Part shown: positions 35,897 through 45,020 of the stretch, one piece after another | Position numbering within the stretch: the stretch's first letter is position 1 | Layout of the letters: every line of letters begins with the position of its first letter | NCBI RefSeq assembly: GCF_005217615.1 | Contig: NZ_SZNK01000001.1 | Location: forward strand, 1,073,501 to 1,137,500 | Direction: 5' to 3' | From: Brevibacillus antibioticus | GTDB lineage: Bacteria > Bacillota > Bacilli > Brevibacillales > Brevibacillaceae | DNA length: 64,000 nucleotides | Program-made: the position numbers and the translations under genes | The notes under the pieces: generated by a model | Seen by the model: the letters and a program-made list of their open reading frames with translations, nothing else | Told to the model about the DNA's origin: nothing | Databases searched by the model: none

Positions 35897-36310
35897 ATGC
35901 TGGATAGTTACCATCTGCAGGTCCTGGAGAGATCACTCGACGCTGCAACATTGCGACATAGAACGATCGCAAACAACCTTGCCAACATAGACACCCCTCA
36001 ATTCAAAAGTCAACAAGTCATCTTCGAGAGCTTTTTGCAAGATGAGCTGGACGCAAGAGCGGGAAATGGCAAGTTAGAAGCGTATCGGACCAATCAACGA
36101 CACATCCCGTTTGGAAATGCAGGGGGCGTTGCAGTACCGCAGATTGTGTCCAATCCGAATAACTTCATTCAGAACAGTGGCAATGACGTTGACTTGGAAG
36201 CAGAAACAACAGAATTGGCCAAAAACCAAATTTGGTACAGCGGTTTAACGCAATTGACAGCAGGACATTTTCAAAAACTACGCAGTGTAATTGAGGGTGG
36301 AGGTAAATAA
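35897..36310 (+). CDS. flgB: Flagellar basal-body rod protein FlgB
   Basis: 137 aa from ATG 35897, after gggggaaaagg. Proximal rod protein with the N-terminal conserved motif 'ATLRHRTIANNLANIDTPQF' and a C-terminal helix ('NQIWYSGLTQLTAGHFQKLR'). It is the first gene of the fla/che operon; flgC starts 2 bp after its stop. Exported through the flagellar type III system. Confidence 0.95.
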   Translation: MLDSYHLQVLERSLDAATLRHRTIANNLANIDTPQFKSQQVIFESFLQDELDARAGNGKLEAYRTNQRHIPFGNAGGVAVPQIVSNPNNFIQNSGNDVDLEAETTELAKNQIWYSGLTQLTAGHFQKLRSVIEGGGK

Positions 36311-36312
36311 AG

Positions 36313-36771
36313 ATGAGCTTGTTTCAGGGAATTAACACAAGTGCTTCTGCCTTAACAGCTAACCGCTTGCGATTGGATACGATTGCTTCCAATATTGCGC
36401 AAGCGGAAACCACTCGCGCAAACTTCGTAGATGGCGCCTGGCAGCCATATCGGAGGAAAATGGTGGAGTTGTCACCTCAAACAAATGGAACATTTGATAA
36501 CTTCCTGCAAGCAGCCGTAGGGACGGTCTCAGGAAGTCAGGGTGGACAAGGTGTGAAGGTCACAGCAATTCAAGAAGACAATACTCCGTTTAAGCGAGTA
36601 TTTGATCCATCTCATCCAGATGCAGATCAAGACGGATATCTCTTGATGCCGAATGTCGACCCGATGAAAGAGATGGTGGACATGATCTCCGCATCAAGAT
36701 CATACGAAGCCAACGTGACAGCACTGAACGCTTCCAAATCGATGATGCTAAAAGCATTGGAAATCAAGTAA
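36313..36771 (+). CDS. flgC: Flagellar basal-body rod protein FlgC
   Basis: 152 aa from ATG 36313. Rod protein with 'NTSASALTANRLRLDTIASN' near the start, 'YLLMPNVDPMKEMVDMISAS' and 'SYEANVTALNASKSMMLKAL' at the end, where coiled-coil-forming heptads pack in the rod. Usual length for the family. Closely spaced between flgB and fliE. Confidence 0.95.
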   Translation: MSLFQGINTSASALTANRLRLDTIASNIAQAETTRANFVDGAWQPYRRKMVELSPQTNGTFDNFLQAAVGTVSGSQGGQGVKVTAIQEDNTPFKRVFDPSHPDADQDGYLLMPNVDPMKEMVDMISASRSYEANVTALNASKSMMLKALEIK

Positions 36772-36795
36772 AGCGGGTGACAGTAAGGAATGGAA

Positions 36796-37086
36796 ATGAG
36801 TGCAATCTCCCAACTAACGCCAATTCGCACACCGGTTGTGAACAAGCCAACCCCAGCTGAAGTTTCCCAAGAATTCTCATCGTTTCTATCGGATGCCATG
36901 AATAAAGTGAATCAGGCGCAAGTAGAATCGTCGAATCTTGCCGACAAGTTTGCAGCGGGAGAAATTACCGATTTGCACCAAGTGACTGTTGCAGGTCAAA
37001 AAGCTACCGTGATGCTGCAAATGACTATGCAGGTCAGGAACAAGATGATTGAGTCTTATCAAGAGATCATGCGCATGTCGATTTGA
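36796..37086 (+). CDS. fliE: MS-ring to rod adapter FliE
   Basis: 96 aa. I prefer ATG 36796, 7 nt after aagga, over ATG 36790 which is only one base from it. C-terminal signature 'DLHQVTVAGQKATVMLQMTM' and 'VRNKMIESYQEIMRMSI'. FliE links the MS ring to the proximal rod. Sits between flgC and fliF as in B. subtilis. Confidence 0.93.
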   Translation: MSAISQLTPIRTPVVNKPTPAEVSQEFSSFLSDAMNKVNQAQVESSNLADKFAAGEITDLHQVTVAGQKATVMLQMTMQVRNKMIESYQEIMRMSI

Positions 37087-37116
37087 TCGTTGTTGGTATC
37101 CTTTGAGAGGTGAAAC

Positions 37117-38706
37117 ATGAACGAACGTTTAGCAGTATACAAAGATCAGATTACGTCAAAATGGAACCAATTTTCCAAGAAACAAAAATGGATGATTCTC
37201 GGTATTTCCCTCTTCCTCTTGATTTCTCTAGGTCTATACATATACATCGCTTCCCAGCCGGTGTACAAACCACTTTACAACCAAAGATTAAGTGAACAAG
37301 AAATTGGGACGATCAAGCAAGAGTTGGATGCTTCACAAATCCCATATCGAATCACGGGGAATGGTACAAGTATCGAGGTTCCAGAAAAAATGGCACAAGA
37401 TGTCATTGTAGATTTGGCAGCACAAGGTATTCCGAGTCAAGCAGGAATTAATGCAGAAATTTTCTCGAGTACCCTTGGAGTTACAGATCGCCAATTTGAT
37501 GTCATGAAGAAAGAGGCTTTGCAACAAGAGCTACGCAAGATGCTGGAACGAGTAAAAGGTGTACGCACCGCACAAGTGATGATTACGTTGCCGCAGGAAA
37601 GCGTTTGGGTGACGGAGACTCCGGATACAGCGACGGCTTCTGTTATCGTCGATGTTGAACCTGGAACAACGCTTGATCAAAAGCAAATTAACTCGCTCTA
37701 TTTACTTGTTTCCCGAAGCGTTCCGAAATTGCCGATGGAAGCGATTGCGATTACAGACCAGTATTCGAATCCGCTAGAACGTTCCGAAGGCAATGAAAAC
37801 GAAGGTACATTGAGTAGCTTTAAGCAACAGGAAACAATCAAAGCAGATGTTGAAAAGAAAATTCAACAAAACCTGTACAACTTGTTGGGTACAATCATGG
37901 GACGCGATAAAGTCATCGTCCATACGTTCATCAAAATGAACTTTGACAAAGAAAATCGCGTTGAGAACATAGTTGAGGCACCTGACAAAGAGAATAACGA
38001 AGGACTTATCATTTCATCTCAAAAATTATCAAAAGCCTTCTCTGGGCAAGGTCAACCTCCAGGGGGGATTGCAGGAACCAATAACAATGCAGTTACGAAC
38101 TACCCGGGATCTACCCCACAAGGAAGTAACAGTCAATACGAAGAGCTAAATGATACGATTAACCGTGAAGTAAATCGCATCACACGAAATGTTACATCAA
38201 GCCCTTACAAGATCGAAGACATCACAATCAACGTCGGGGTAGAACCGCCAGCTGGTGGAACGTTGGATGCTGCTACACTCGAGAGCATTAAACAAGTGTT
38301 GCGCAATGTTGTTCGTGTCACTTTAAGTGCTCAGGCTTCTGATTTACAGGATACTGAGTTGGACAAGCATATTTCTGTACTCCCTCGTCAATTCTCAGGA
38401 AAAGCTGAGCTTGAGGATTCCAGTGCACTAAGTCCTGCTGTTCTTTGGACAGTTGGTGGTATTGCAGTCTTGGCACTTGCAGCTGTTGCTTTCCTCGTTT
38501 ATCGCAGACGCAGTCAAGCGAAGCAACAACAGGAAGAAGAGGAATATCCAGACTTGCTGACACCGTTAAACGCGGCCGAAATACCAGACTTGATTTACCA
38601 AGAAGATGGAGACCAGGTAGTGGTCAGAAAGCAACTTGAAAAATTGGCGCGAAGCAAACCAGATGAGTTTGTTGTTCTGCTTCGTACTTGGTTAGCAGAA
38701 GATTAA
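37117..38706 (+). CDS. fliF: Flagellar MS-ring protein FliF
   Basis: 529 aa from ATG 37117 after tttgagaggtg. N-terminal membrane segment ('MILGISLFLLISLGLYIYIA', about 26-46), two periplasm-facing ring-building domains ('YRITGNGTSIEVPEKMAQDV', 'GVRTAQVMITLPQESVW'), a second membrane segment near 444-463 ('AVLWTVGGIAVLALAAVAFL') and a cytoplasmic C-tail ending 'VVLLRTWLAED' that binds FliG. It forms the ring on which the motor and export gate are built. Confidence 0.96.
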   Translation: MNERLAVYKDQITSKWNQFSKKQKWMILGISLFLLISLGLYIYIASQPVYKPLYNQRLSEQEIGTIKQELDASQIPYRITGNGTSIEVPEKMAQDVIVDLAAQGIPSQAGINAEIFSSTLGVTDRQFDVMKKEALQQELRKMLERVKGVRTAQVMITLPQESVWVTETPDTATASVIVDVEPGTTLDQKQINSLYLLVSRSVPKLPMEAIAITDQYSNPLERSEGNENEGTLSSFKQQETIKADVEKKIQQNLYNLLGTIMGRDKVIVHTFIKMNFDKENRVENIVEAPDKENNEGLIISSQKLSKAFSGQGQPPGGIAGTNNNAVTNYPGSTPQGSNSQYEELNDTINREVNRITRNVTSSPYKIEDITINVGVEPPAGGTLDAATLESIKQVLRNVVRVTLSAQASDLQDTELDKHISVLPRQFSGKAELEDSSALSPAVLWTVGGIAVLALAAVAFLVYRRRSQAKQQQEEEEYPDLLTPLNAAEIPDLIYQEDGDQVVVRKQLEKLARSKPDEFVVLLRTWLAED

Positions 38707-38719
38707 GGAGTGAAATGGT

Positions 38720-39733
38720 ATGGCTCGCGGCGCTAAAGAGTTGTCAGGACGACAAAAAGCAGCTATCCTCCTCATCTCACTCGGGCCGGAAGTTTCTGCC
38801 CAGGTGTTCAAGCATTTGCGTGAGGATGAGATCGAGCAACTGACATTAGAAATCGCCAATGTGCGAAAAGTGGATACGGATGAAAAAGATAAAATTTTAT
38901 CTGAATTTCACCAGATAGCGGTTGCCAAAGAGGTAATTGCACAAGGCGGGATTACGTACGCCAAAGAAATCTTGCAAAAAGCTTTGGGTGAGACCAAAGC
39001 AATGGATATTATCAATCGTTTGACGGCAAACCTTCAAGTTCGACCGTTTGACTTTGCTAGAAAGGCTGACCCAGGTCAAATCCTTAACTTTATCCAAAAT
39101 GAGCATCCGCAGACGATAGCCTTAGTGCTTTCTTATCTGGAGGCTCAACAAGCAGCAATGATCCTGTCCGCGCTCCCGCAAGAACGTCAAGCAGAGGTTG
39201 CGAAACGTATTGCGACGATGGATAGTACTTCACCGGAAGTAATCGCTCAAGTTGAACAGGTATTGGAGCAAAAGCTCTCTGCCACTGTTACCCAAGATTA
39301 CACGCAGGCAGGCGGGATCGAAGCGATCGTGGCTGTACTCAACGGTGTCGATCGTGGAACCGAACGCACGATTCTGGATTCCCTCGAAATTCAAGATCCA
39401 GAGCTGGCAGAAGAAATCAAGAAGCGCATGTTCGTCTTCGAGGATATCGCTACACTCGACAACCGTTCGATTCAGCGTGTTATCCGCGATGTGGAAAATG
39501 CCGATCTGCAACTTTCTCTCAAAGTATCCAGCGAAGAAGTTCGGGAAGTTATTTTCCGGAACATGTCCAAACGGATGGCGGATACCTTCAAAGAAGAAAT
39601 GGAGTTTATGGGCCCAGTTCGCCTACGCGACGTCGAAGAGGCACAATCTCGTATCGTTGCAATTATCCGTCGCTTAGAGGAGGCTGGTGAGATCATCATC
39701 GCCCGCGGTGGAGGAGATGATATCATTGTCTAG
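38720..39733 (+). CDS. fliG: Flagellar motor switch protein FliG
   Basis: 337 aa from ATG 38720, after aaggagtgaa. N-terminal FliF-binding part ('LSGRQKAAILLISLGPEVSA'), middle domain with 'NEHPQTIALVLSYL' (EHPQ motif), and C-terminal torque domain with charged residues in 'RVIRDVENADLQLSLKVS' and 'NMSKRMADTFKEEMEF'. It transmits torque from the stator and binds FliM. The end overlaps the fliH start. Confidence 0.96.
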   Translation: MARGAKELSGRQKAAILLISLGPEVSAQVFKHLREDEIEQLTLEIANVRKVDTDEKDKILSEFHQIAVAKEVIAQGGITYAKEILQKALGETKAMDIINRLTANLQVRPFDFARKADPGQILNFIQNEHPQTIALVLSYLEAQQAAMILSALPQERQAEVAKRIATMDSTSPEVIAQVEQVLEQKLSATVTQDYTQAGGIEAIVAVLNGVDRGTERTILDSLEIQDPELAEEIKKRMFVFEDIATLDNRSIQRVIRDVENADLQLSLKVSSEEVREVIFRNMSKRMADTFKEEMEFMGPVRLRDVEEAQSRIVAIIRRLEEAGEIIIARGGGDDIIV

Positions 39734-40535
39734 GATCATCAAAAGCGCCAATTATCGGCCTTCTGAGGAATCTTTTCTCCTTTCGGTAACGCCTGTACCA
39801 CTTAAGACGGAGGAAGTTGCCGAAAGGTTGCAAGAAAATCAGGAAATTTTTAATCAAGCTGAGATCGAGGCGAAAGCGATCATCTCAGATGCAGAAGAAA
39901 CCGCCCAAAACATCTTGCAGCAAGCTACGGAGCAAGCAGAGCAAGTAAGACAAGAGACGCTTGCTCAGATGGAAGAATGGTGGGAACAAAAGCGTCAGGA
40001 AGCGGCCCAACTGTTTCAACAGGTACAAGAGCAGGCTATGACGGAAGGGCAAGAGGCAGGTTTCGAAACGGGTAAACGTGAGGCGTACGAGGAGCAAACA
40101 GCTACACTTAGCCAAGCAAAAACCATTCTGGAACAGGCATTTGCCGAGAAAAAACAGATTATCGCTGAGGCGGAGCCTTTTCTAGTGGAGCTCAGCATGG
40201 AAATCGCTAAAAAAATCATTGGACAGGAATTGCAACATCATCCCGAGCAGGTCTTGGAAATGACAAAAAAAGCACTCCGCCGCTCCCGTGTTCATGGCGA
40301 AATTACGGTGTGCGTCAACCATAAGTACTTCGATTATGTGCTCGAACATCGGGCTAGTTTTCTGGAATTGGTAGATGGACAAGCAGAGCTCTCCATTTAC
40401 CCTGACTATACGGTACAAGATGGTGGATGTGTCATCCGTACTGCTTTGGGAAGTGTCGATGCCCGCATTGATACACAAATGGAAGAGATTAAGCAGGCGC
40501 TGCTTATGATTGCCAGAGGAAGTGAGGCTCCATGA
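39717..40535 (+). CDS. fliH: Flagellar export apparatus protein FliH
   Basis: 272 aa. Start taken at ATG 39717 inside fliG, 2 nt after ggagg; TTG 39726 (LSRIIKSANYR) has better spacing and could be the real start. A long charged coiled coil with alternating E, Q and A (about 50-150) and a C-terminal domain ('FLVELSMEIAKKIIGQELQH', 'CVIRTALGSVDARIDTQME') typical of FliH/YscL stator-like proteins. It binds and holds FliI at the export gate. The stop overlaps the fliI start (ATGA). Confidence 0.88.
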   Translation: MISLSRIIKSANYRPSEESFLLSVTPVPLKTEEVAERLQENQEIFNQAEIEAKAIISDAEETAQNILQQATEQAEQVRQETLAQMEEWWEQKRQEAAQLFQQVQEQAMTEGQEAGFETGKREAYEEQTATLSQAKTILEQAFAEKKQIIAEAEPFLVELSMEIAKKIIGQELQHHPEQVLEMTKKALRRSRVHGEITVCVNHKYFDYVLEHRASFLELVDGQAELSIYPDYTVQDGGCVIRTALGSVDARIDTQMEEIKQALLMIARGSEAP

Positions 40536-41851
40536 GCGTCCTAGACCTCTCGAAGTACAAGCACATGCTTCATGGATTAGATCCGATGCGCGTGAATGGC
40601 AAAGTGACACAGGTTGTTGGACTCACCATTGAGTCGCAAGGGCCAGAAGTGAAATTAGGCGAGATATGCCACCTCTATCCGGCTAACACAAAGGAACCGA
40701 TGATCGCAGAAGTCGTTGGCTTTCGCGAAAACAAAGTGCTGCTAATGCCATTAGGCGAATTGACCGAAATTGGTCCAGGTTGTGATGTAGTCGCGACAGG
40801 ACGTTCGTTAGACGTAAAAGTTGGACCTGAAATATTGGGGTCGATCCTCGATGGACTGGGGCGCCCCTATCAAGGTTCGTTGCCATTTGGGCTGACGTCC
40901 TATCCTACCAACAATATGCCGCCAAATCCGATCCTTCGACCGCGCATTCAAGAACCATTGAGTGTAGGTGTGAGAGCAATAGACGGTCTCCTTACTATCG
41001 GGAAAGGGCAGCGGGTCGGCATTTTCGCTGGATCAGGGGTAGGAAAAAGTACCTTGATGGGAATGATCGCCCGAAATACTACAGCAGATATCAATGTGAT
41101 TGGTCTCATTGGAGAACGCGGTCGTGAAGTGATGGAGTTTATCGAGCGCGATCTTGGGGAAGAAGGACTAAAGCGGTCTGTTGTTGTCGTAGCTACTTCC
41201 GATCAACCCGCCATGATTCGAATCAAGGGAGCGATGATTGCGACTTCCATAGCTGAGTATTTCCGCGATCGTGGAATGAATGTCATGCTCATGATGGATT
41301 CCGTCACGCGTTTTGCCATGGCACAACGTGAGGTGGGCTTGGCAATCGGAGAACCGCCAGCTACGCGTGGTTATACGCCATCAGTATTTGCGATGCTGCC
41401 AAAGCTGATGGAGCGTGCAGGAACAGCGGATAAGGGAAGTATTACGGCCTTTTATACCGTATTGGTTGATTCTGACGATATGAACGATCCGATTGCGGAT
41501 GCGGCGCGGGGGATTTTGGACGGTCACATCGTTCTTGACCGAAAAATTGCTCACAAAGGTCACTTTCCTGCCATTGATGTGATGGCAAGTGTAAGTCGTG
41601 TCATGAATGAAATTGTCGATAGTAATCATTTGGATGCTGCTCGTCAGCTAAAAAAACATTTGGCTACGTTTCGTGAAGCGGAGGACCTCATAAATATTGG
41701 GGCGTACAAGCCGGGAAGCAATCGAGAAATCGATGCAGCCATTCGCTATCGTGATATCATTTCTGGTTTTACGGCACAAGGAACGCATGAACCGTCTACT
41801 TTGCAGGGTGCTATCCAAGCGTTGACAGCTCATTTCGGAGGAGTGAACTAA
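40532..41851 (+). CDS. fliI: Flagellar type III export ATPase FliI
   Basis: 439 aa from ATG 40532. F1-ATPase-like: Walker A 'GIFAGSGVGKSTLMGMIARN' near 165, 'INVIGLIGERGREVMEFIER', Walker B 'MNVMLMMDSVTRFAMAQREV', 'LAIGEPPATRGYTPSVFAML', and 'ITAFYTVLVDSDDMNDPIAD'. FliI forms a hexamer with FliH and FliJ that energises unloading of export substrates. Usual length, no damage seen. Confidence 0.97.
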   Translation: MSVLDLSKYKHMLHGLDPMRVNGKVTQVVGLTIESQGPEVKLGEICHLYPANTKEPMIAEVVGFRENKVLLMPLGELTEIGPGCDVVATGRSLDVKVGPEILGSILDGLGRPYQGSLPFGLTSYPTNNMPPNPILRPRIQEPLSVGVRAIDGLLTIGKGQRVGIFAGSGVGKSTLMGMIARNTTADINVIGLIGERGREVMEFIERDLGEEGLKRSVVVVATSDQPAMIRIKGAMIATSIAEYFRDRGMNVMLMMDSVTRFAMAQREVGLAIGEPPATRGYTPSVFAMLPKLMERAGTADKGSITAFYTVLVDSDDMNDPIADAARGILDGHIVLDRKIAHKGHFPAIDVMASVSRVMNEIVDSNHLDAARQLKKHLATFREAEDLINIGAYKPGSNREIDAAIRYRDIISGFTAQGTHEPSTLQGAIQALTAHFGGVN

Positions 41852-41852
41852 C

Positions 41853-42299
41853 GTGCGTGTGTTTCAGTTTCATCTCCAAAAGGTTCTTGATTTAAAGGAA
41901 AAAGAAAAAGAACAAGCAGAGTGGGCTTTCGGAAAGTCGATCCAGCGTAAAAACGAAGAAGAGTGGAAGCTTTCTCAACTGACCGAGCATCATGACGAGA
42001 TGACGATGAAGCTCCAGGAAGTACAGATGCAGGCATGCAGTGCTGCGCAGCTCATTTCCATTACGCAATACCAGCAATCTGTTGCGAGATCGATTCAGAA
42101 TCAGCAACGGACCTTACACGGTTGCGAACAGGATGTGGAGCGCTGTCAGTCACGATTGACGGAACGTATGAAAGAGTCCCAACTATGGCAACGCCTTCGG
42201 GAAAAGTCGCTCCACCAATTTCTGGACGACCAGAAGCAAAGAGAGCAAAAAGAGTTGGATGAGATCGGTACGCAGCTCTATCTTCGCCGAAGCTACTGA
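41853..42299 (+). CDS. fliJ: Flagellar export chaperone/stalk FliJ
   Basis: 148 aa from GTG 41853 (VRVFQFHLQKVLDLKEKEKE). Nearly all coiled coil, rich in Q, E and K, as in FliJ, which threads the FliI hexamer like the gamma subunit of F1. The typical 'F.L..VL.LK..E' start is clear. It begins 1 bp after fliI. Confidence 0.88.
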   Translation: MRVFQFHLQKVLDLKEKEKEQAEWAFGKSIQRKNEEEWKLSQLTEHHDEMTMKLQEVQMQACSAAQLISITQYQQSVARSIQNQQRTLHGCEQDVERCQSRLTERMKESQLWQRLREKSLHQFLDDQKQREQKELDEIGTQLYLRRSY

Positions 42300-42311
42300 G
42301 GGAGGTTCCAA

Positions 42312-43214
42312 ATGGAAGAAATCCAAGAAGAACGGGAATACGGCAGGTGGGAATGGTTCTTTTATATGATTGTCATTCCTGCACTGTTTGCCAGCCTCCT
42401 TGGCGGTGTGCTCCTGAGCTTGCTCGGAGTAAATGTGTTAGGGACTGTTCTCCACTGGGCAAACTCCATACCGTACGTGGAAAAATTAGTCCCGGACGAC
42501 TATGCAGCAACTCCCAACACAGAAGAACAACCTGACATGGACAAACAAGTGGCAACCCTACAGCAAGATCAAACAAAAAACCAGCAGCAGATTAGCACTT
42601 TAAAAGAAGAGTCAGCAAAGAAAGATGCCACCATTGCGGCACTGGAAAAGCAACTCGATGATGTAAACAAGGCAATGGAAGACAAGCGTGCGACTGATGA
42701 AGAGCGGCAGAAGCAGTTTGCAAGTTTGGCTAAAGTATATACAACCATGTCACCAAAGAATGCGGCGGCCATCATTGAAAATCTAAAACTGCAAGAGTCA
42801 GTTGCCGTTATGACAAAAATGAAGCCTGCACAACAGGCAGACATTTTGGCCAAGATGGAACCGAAGAAAGCTGCGGATATTTCCATCTTGTTAAAAGATT
42901 CAGTAGTGAACAAAGATGATGACATTGCAGCTCTGCAACAACGTGTTGATGTTCTGACAAAGGCGTTAAGCGATACGCGTGATGGTTCAGAATCTGCAGA
43001 GGATCTAAAAAAGACGTTCGCTCAAATGCCTCCAGCGGATGCTGCTGCTATCATTCGTTCGCTTATGCAGACAAACCAGGGTCAAGCTATCAATTTAATG
43101 AAAGATTTGCCTGTGGATAAACGGGCACAAACTCTCTCTGCGATCGCCAATGAAGACAAGAAAGAAGATGGCAATCTGGCGGCTCGCATCACGACAGAGT
43201 TGCTTCGAAAATAG
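42312..43214 (+). CDS. MotE/YlxF-type membrane protein
   Basis: 300 aa from ATG 42312, after gggaggttcc. One N-terminal membrane segment ('FFYMIVIPALFASLLGGVLL', about 16-36), a coiled coil from about 75-135, then a helical region like the magnesium transporter MgtE N-terminal domain: 'VYTTMSPKNAAAIIENLKLQ', 'ILAKMEPKKAADISILLKD', 'TFAQMPPADAAAIIRSLMQ'. In B. subtilis the equivalent gene (ylxF) lies between fliJ and fliK. It is proposed to act as a motility or export accessory protein; the name motE is sometimes used. Function inferred from position. Confidence 0.8.
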   Translation: MEEIQEEREYGRWEWFFYMIVIPALFASLLGGVLLSLLGVNVLGTVLHWANSIPYVEKLVPDDYAATPNTEEQPDMDKQVATLQQDQTKNQQQISTLKEESAKKDATIAALEKQLDDVNKAMEDKRATDEERQKQFASLAKVYTTMSPKNAAAIIENLKLQESVAVMTKMKPAQQADILAKMEPKKAADISILLKDSVVNKDDDIAALQQRVDVLTKALSDTRDGSESAEDLKKTFAQMPPADAAAIIRSLMQTNQGQAINLMKDLPVDKRAQTLSAIANEDKKEDGNLAARITTELLRK

Positions 43215-43275
43215 ATTCAGTAATCATCTGTTTTCGTTCCTATAAGCAACAAATCAAAAAGGGGAGGTGAACGAG

Positions 43276-44499
43276 ATGAATGTGGCCAATTTGACCCCGG
43301 CAGTAGGTTCAGCAGGATCTGTTACAGCGACACCTGCAGCCAATGCGGGAACAACTGGTTTAGGTGAAATGTTTTCCATGCAATTCATGAAGATGTTGGA
43401 TCAGGTGGGGGACTCAGAAGAGACAATGGTGGCGCCAGACAGTTTAAGTGAAGAGGACATGCTAGCATTAGCTGATCTCATGGCATTACTTGCCCAACTG
43501 CTTGGTTCTGGTCAAGCTACGCAAGACGAATTACCGCCTGACGCCCAAGAAAAATTTGCAACTGCAATTGAACAACTCTTGGGTAAAGCGCAAGGGAATG
43601 ATGGTCAAGTAAGTGAGGATTTGAAGCAGATGCTAGCTAACCTGAAAAAAGGGGAAGCAACTCCAAACGAACTGGACAAGCTGGCAGCTCTTCTCGAATC
43701 CTTGAAGAATCAAAAAGGAAATGCGGAAGAGTCAAAAAGAAGTGGCCTGAACTTGCGATCCGATGTGATGGCAAATATGAACACAACGCAACAAGACACG
43801 CTTAAGACGATTTCTCCACTACGGTTGAATCAAGGTCTTTCGGCTTACAAGCTAGAGGCAGGGATTCAGTCCCAGACAGTACAGTCTACTCTTCAAAGCG
43901 GCCTTTTGAATCAAGAGGGCGATGCACAAGAGGGCATGTTGAATGGAAATGGTCAGACACCGATTATTGCTTCATCTAATACGCAAACACAATCTGTACA
44001 GACCTTTCAACAACAGTCGGTTCCAACACATCATGTGAACGCCAATCAACTGACACAGCAAGTCACACAGCTTTTCGTATCCAAGATGCAGTTGACGCAA
44101 AATAATGGCGTACATGAGGCAAGGCTGATTCTAAATCCACAAGCTTTGGGCCAGGTAGATGTAACGATTACCTCCCAAAATGGAGTGATTACAGCACAGT
44201 TCCATGCCGAAACACAGGCAGGTAAGGACATGCTAGACAATCAGCTTCCACAGCTTCGAGCTGCGTTGACACAACAAGGCTTGCAGGTTGATCGCTTGGA
44301 GGTAAACCAGCAGCAGGATGCAGCTTTTAACTTCCAGCAACAGCGTGAACAAGCACGACAGCAACAAGAGAATCGACAAGAGCAAGATAAAGACGAGCAA
44401 GAATTTGCTCTCGATGCCCTGGTAGACAACAATGAATCAACAGAAGTGCTATGGAATCGATTGCGGGAAACGGCTCGCGGCATTGACGACATCGTCTAG
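43276..44499 (+). CDS. fliK: Flagellar hook-length control protein FliK
   Basis: 407 aa from ATG 43276, 7 nt after ggggaggtg (a GTG at 43267 overlaps the site). The N-terminal two thirds is low-complexity, rich in A, Q, N, S and E, as expected of the molecular ruler part. The C-terminal domain has the FliK signature 'ARLILNPQALGQVDVTITSQ' and 'MLDNQLPQLRAALTQQGLQV', ending in a Q/E-rich tail. FliK measures the hook and signals the switch at FlhB. Only 24 bp separate it from the next gene; flgD is missing here. Confidence 0.9.
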   Translation: MNVANLTPAVGSAGSVTATPAANAGTTGLGEMFSMQFMKMLDQVGDSEETMVAPDSLSEEDMLALADLMALLAQLLGSGQATQDELPPDAQEKFATAIEQLLGKAQGNDGQVSEDLKQMLANLKKGEATPNELDKLAALLESLKNQKGNAEESKRSGLNLRSDVMANMNTTQQDTLKTISPLRLNQGLSAYKLEAGIQSQTVQSTLQSGLLNQEGDAQEGMLNGNGQTPIIASSNTQTQSVQTFQQQSVPTHHVNANQLTQQVTQLFVSKMQLTQNNGVHEARLILNPQALGQVDVTITSQNGVITAQFHAETQAGKDMLDNQLPQLRAALTQQGLQVDRLEVNQQQDAAFNFQQQREQARQQQENRQEQDKDEQEFALDALVDNNESTEVLWNRLRETARGIDDIV

Positions 44500-44523
44500 G
44501 ATTGGATATAAGGAGGAAGCGCC

Positions 44524-44919
44524 ATGAACCAATTTCGTGTGGGGCAACCCTATTTTCCTCCGAAAACGAATCACGTCGCAAAAGCTACTACCCAAACTGC
44601 TCCGGGAAACAACAAGTTATTTCAGCAGTATTTGACGGAATCGATTGGCGCTGCAACCAAGGCGGAACCACTAAGTTTTAGCCAGCATGCCGTCAATCGC
44701 TTGCAGGAGCGGGGCATTACGCTAGAAAGACAGCAGATGGAGCGTTTGGAATCAGCTGTGCAAAAAGCAGCCGCCAAAGGCGCCAGAGAGTCTCTCGTTA
44801 TGATGGATAATGTGGCCTACGTCGTGAGCATCGTAAATCGGAAAATTATTACCGCCGTAGACGATGGCAGCATGAAGGACAACGTATTTACTAACATTGA
44901 CAGTGCCATTTTCGTGTAG
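44524..44919 (+). CDS. Flagellar operon protein of the TIGR02530 family
   Basis: 131 aa from ATG 44524, 7 nt after aaggaggaa. The second half shows the family's core: 'FSQHAVNRLQERGITLERQQ', 'VMMDNVAYVVSIVNRKIITA' and 'NVFTNIDSAIFV'. Members occur in Firmicute flagellar operons next to flgD and flgE; their molecular role is not established. In B. subtilis-type operons it follows flgD. Soluble, no export signal seen. A hairpin lies after its stop. Confidence 0.8.
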   Translation: MNQFRVGQPYFPPKTNHVAKATTQTAPGNNKLFQQYLTESIGAATKAEPLSFSQHAVNRLQERGITLERQQMERLESAVQKAAAKGARESLVMMDNVAYVVSIVNRKIITAVDDGSMKDNVFTNIDSAIFV

Positions 44920-44962
44920 GTGGCTGTTTACTGGGCTGGACCTCCTTATGAGGAAGCCCATT

Positions 44963-44988
44963 CGGCTACCGACTGACAGAGGTAGCCG
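44963..44988 (+). promoter_or_regulatory. Intercistronic hairpin upstream of flgE
   Basis: Perfect 8-bp stem cggctacc / ggtagccg with a 10-nt loop, 32 bp before flgE, without T-run. It may be an RNA processing or stability element that lets hook protein be made at a higher level than its neighbours. Confidence 0.5.
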
Positions 44989-45020
44989 CTGCAAATGAGA
45001 AGCTAAAGGAGGAAGTTAGA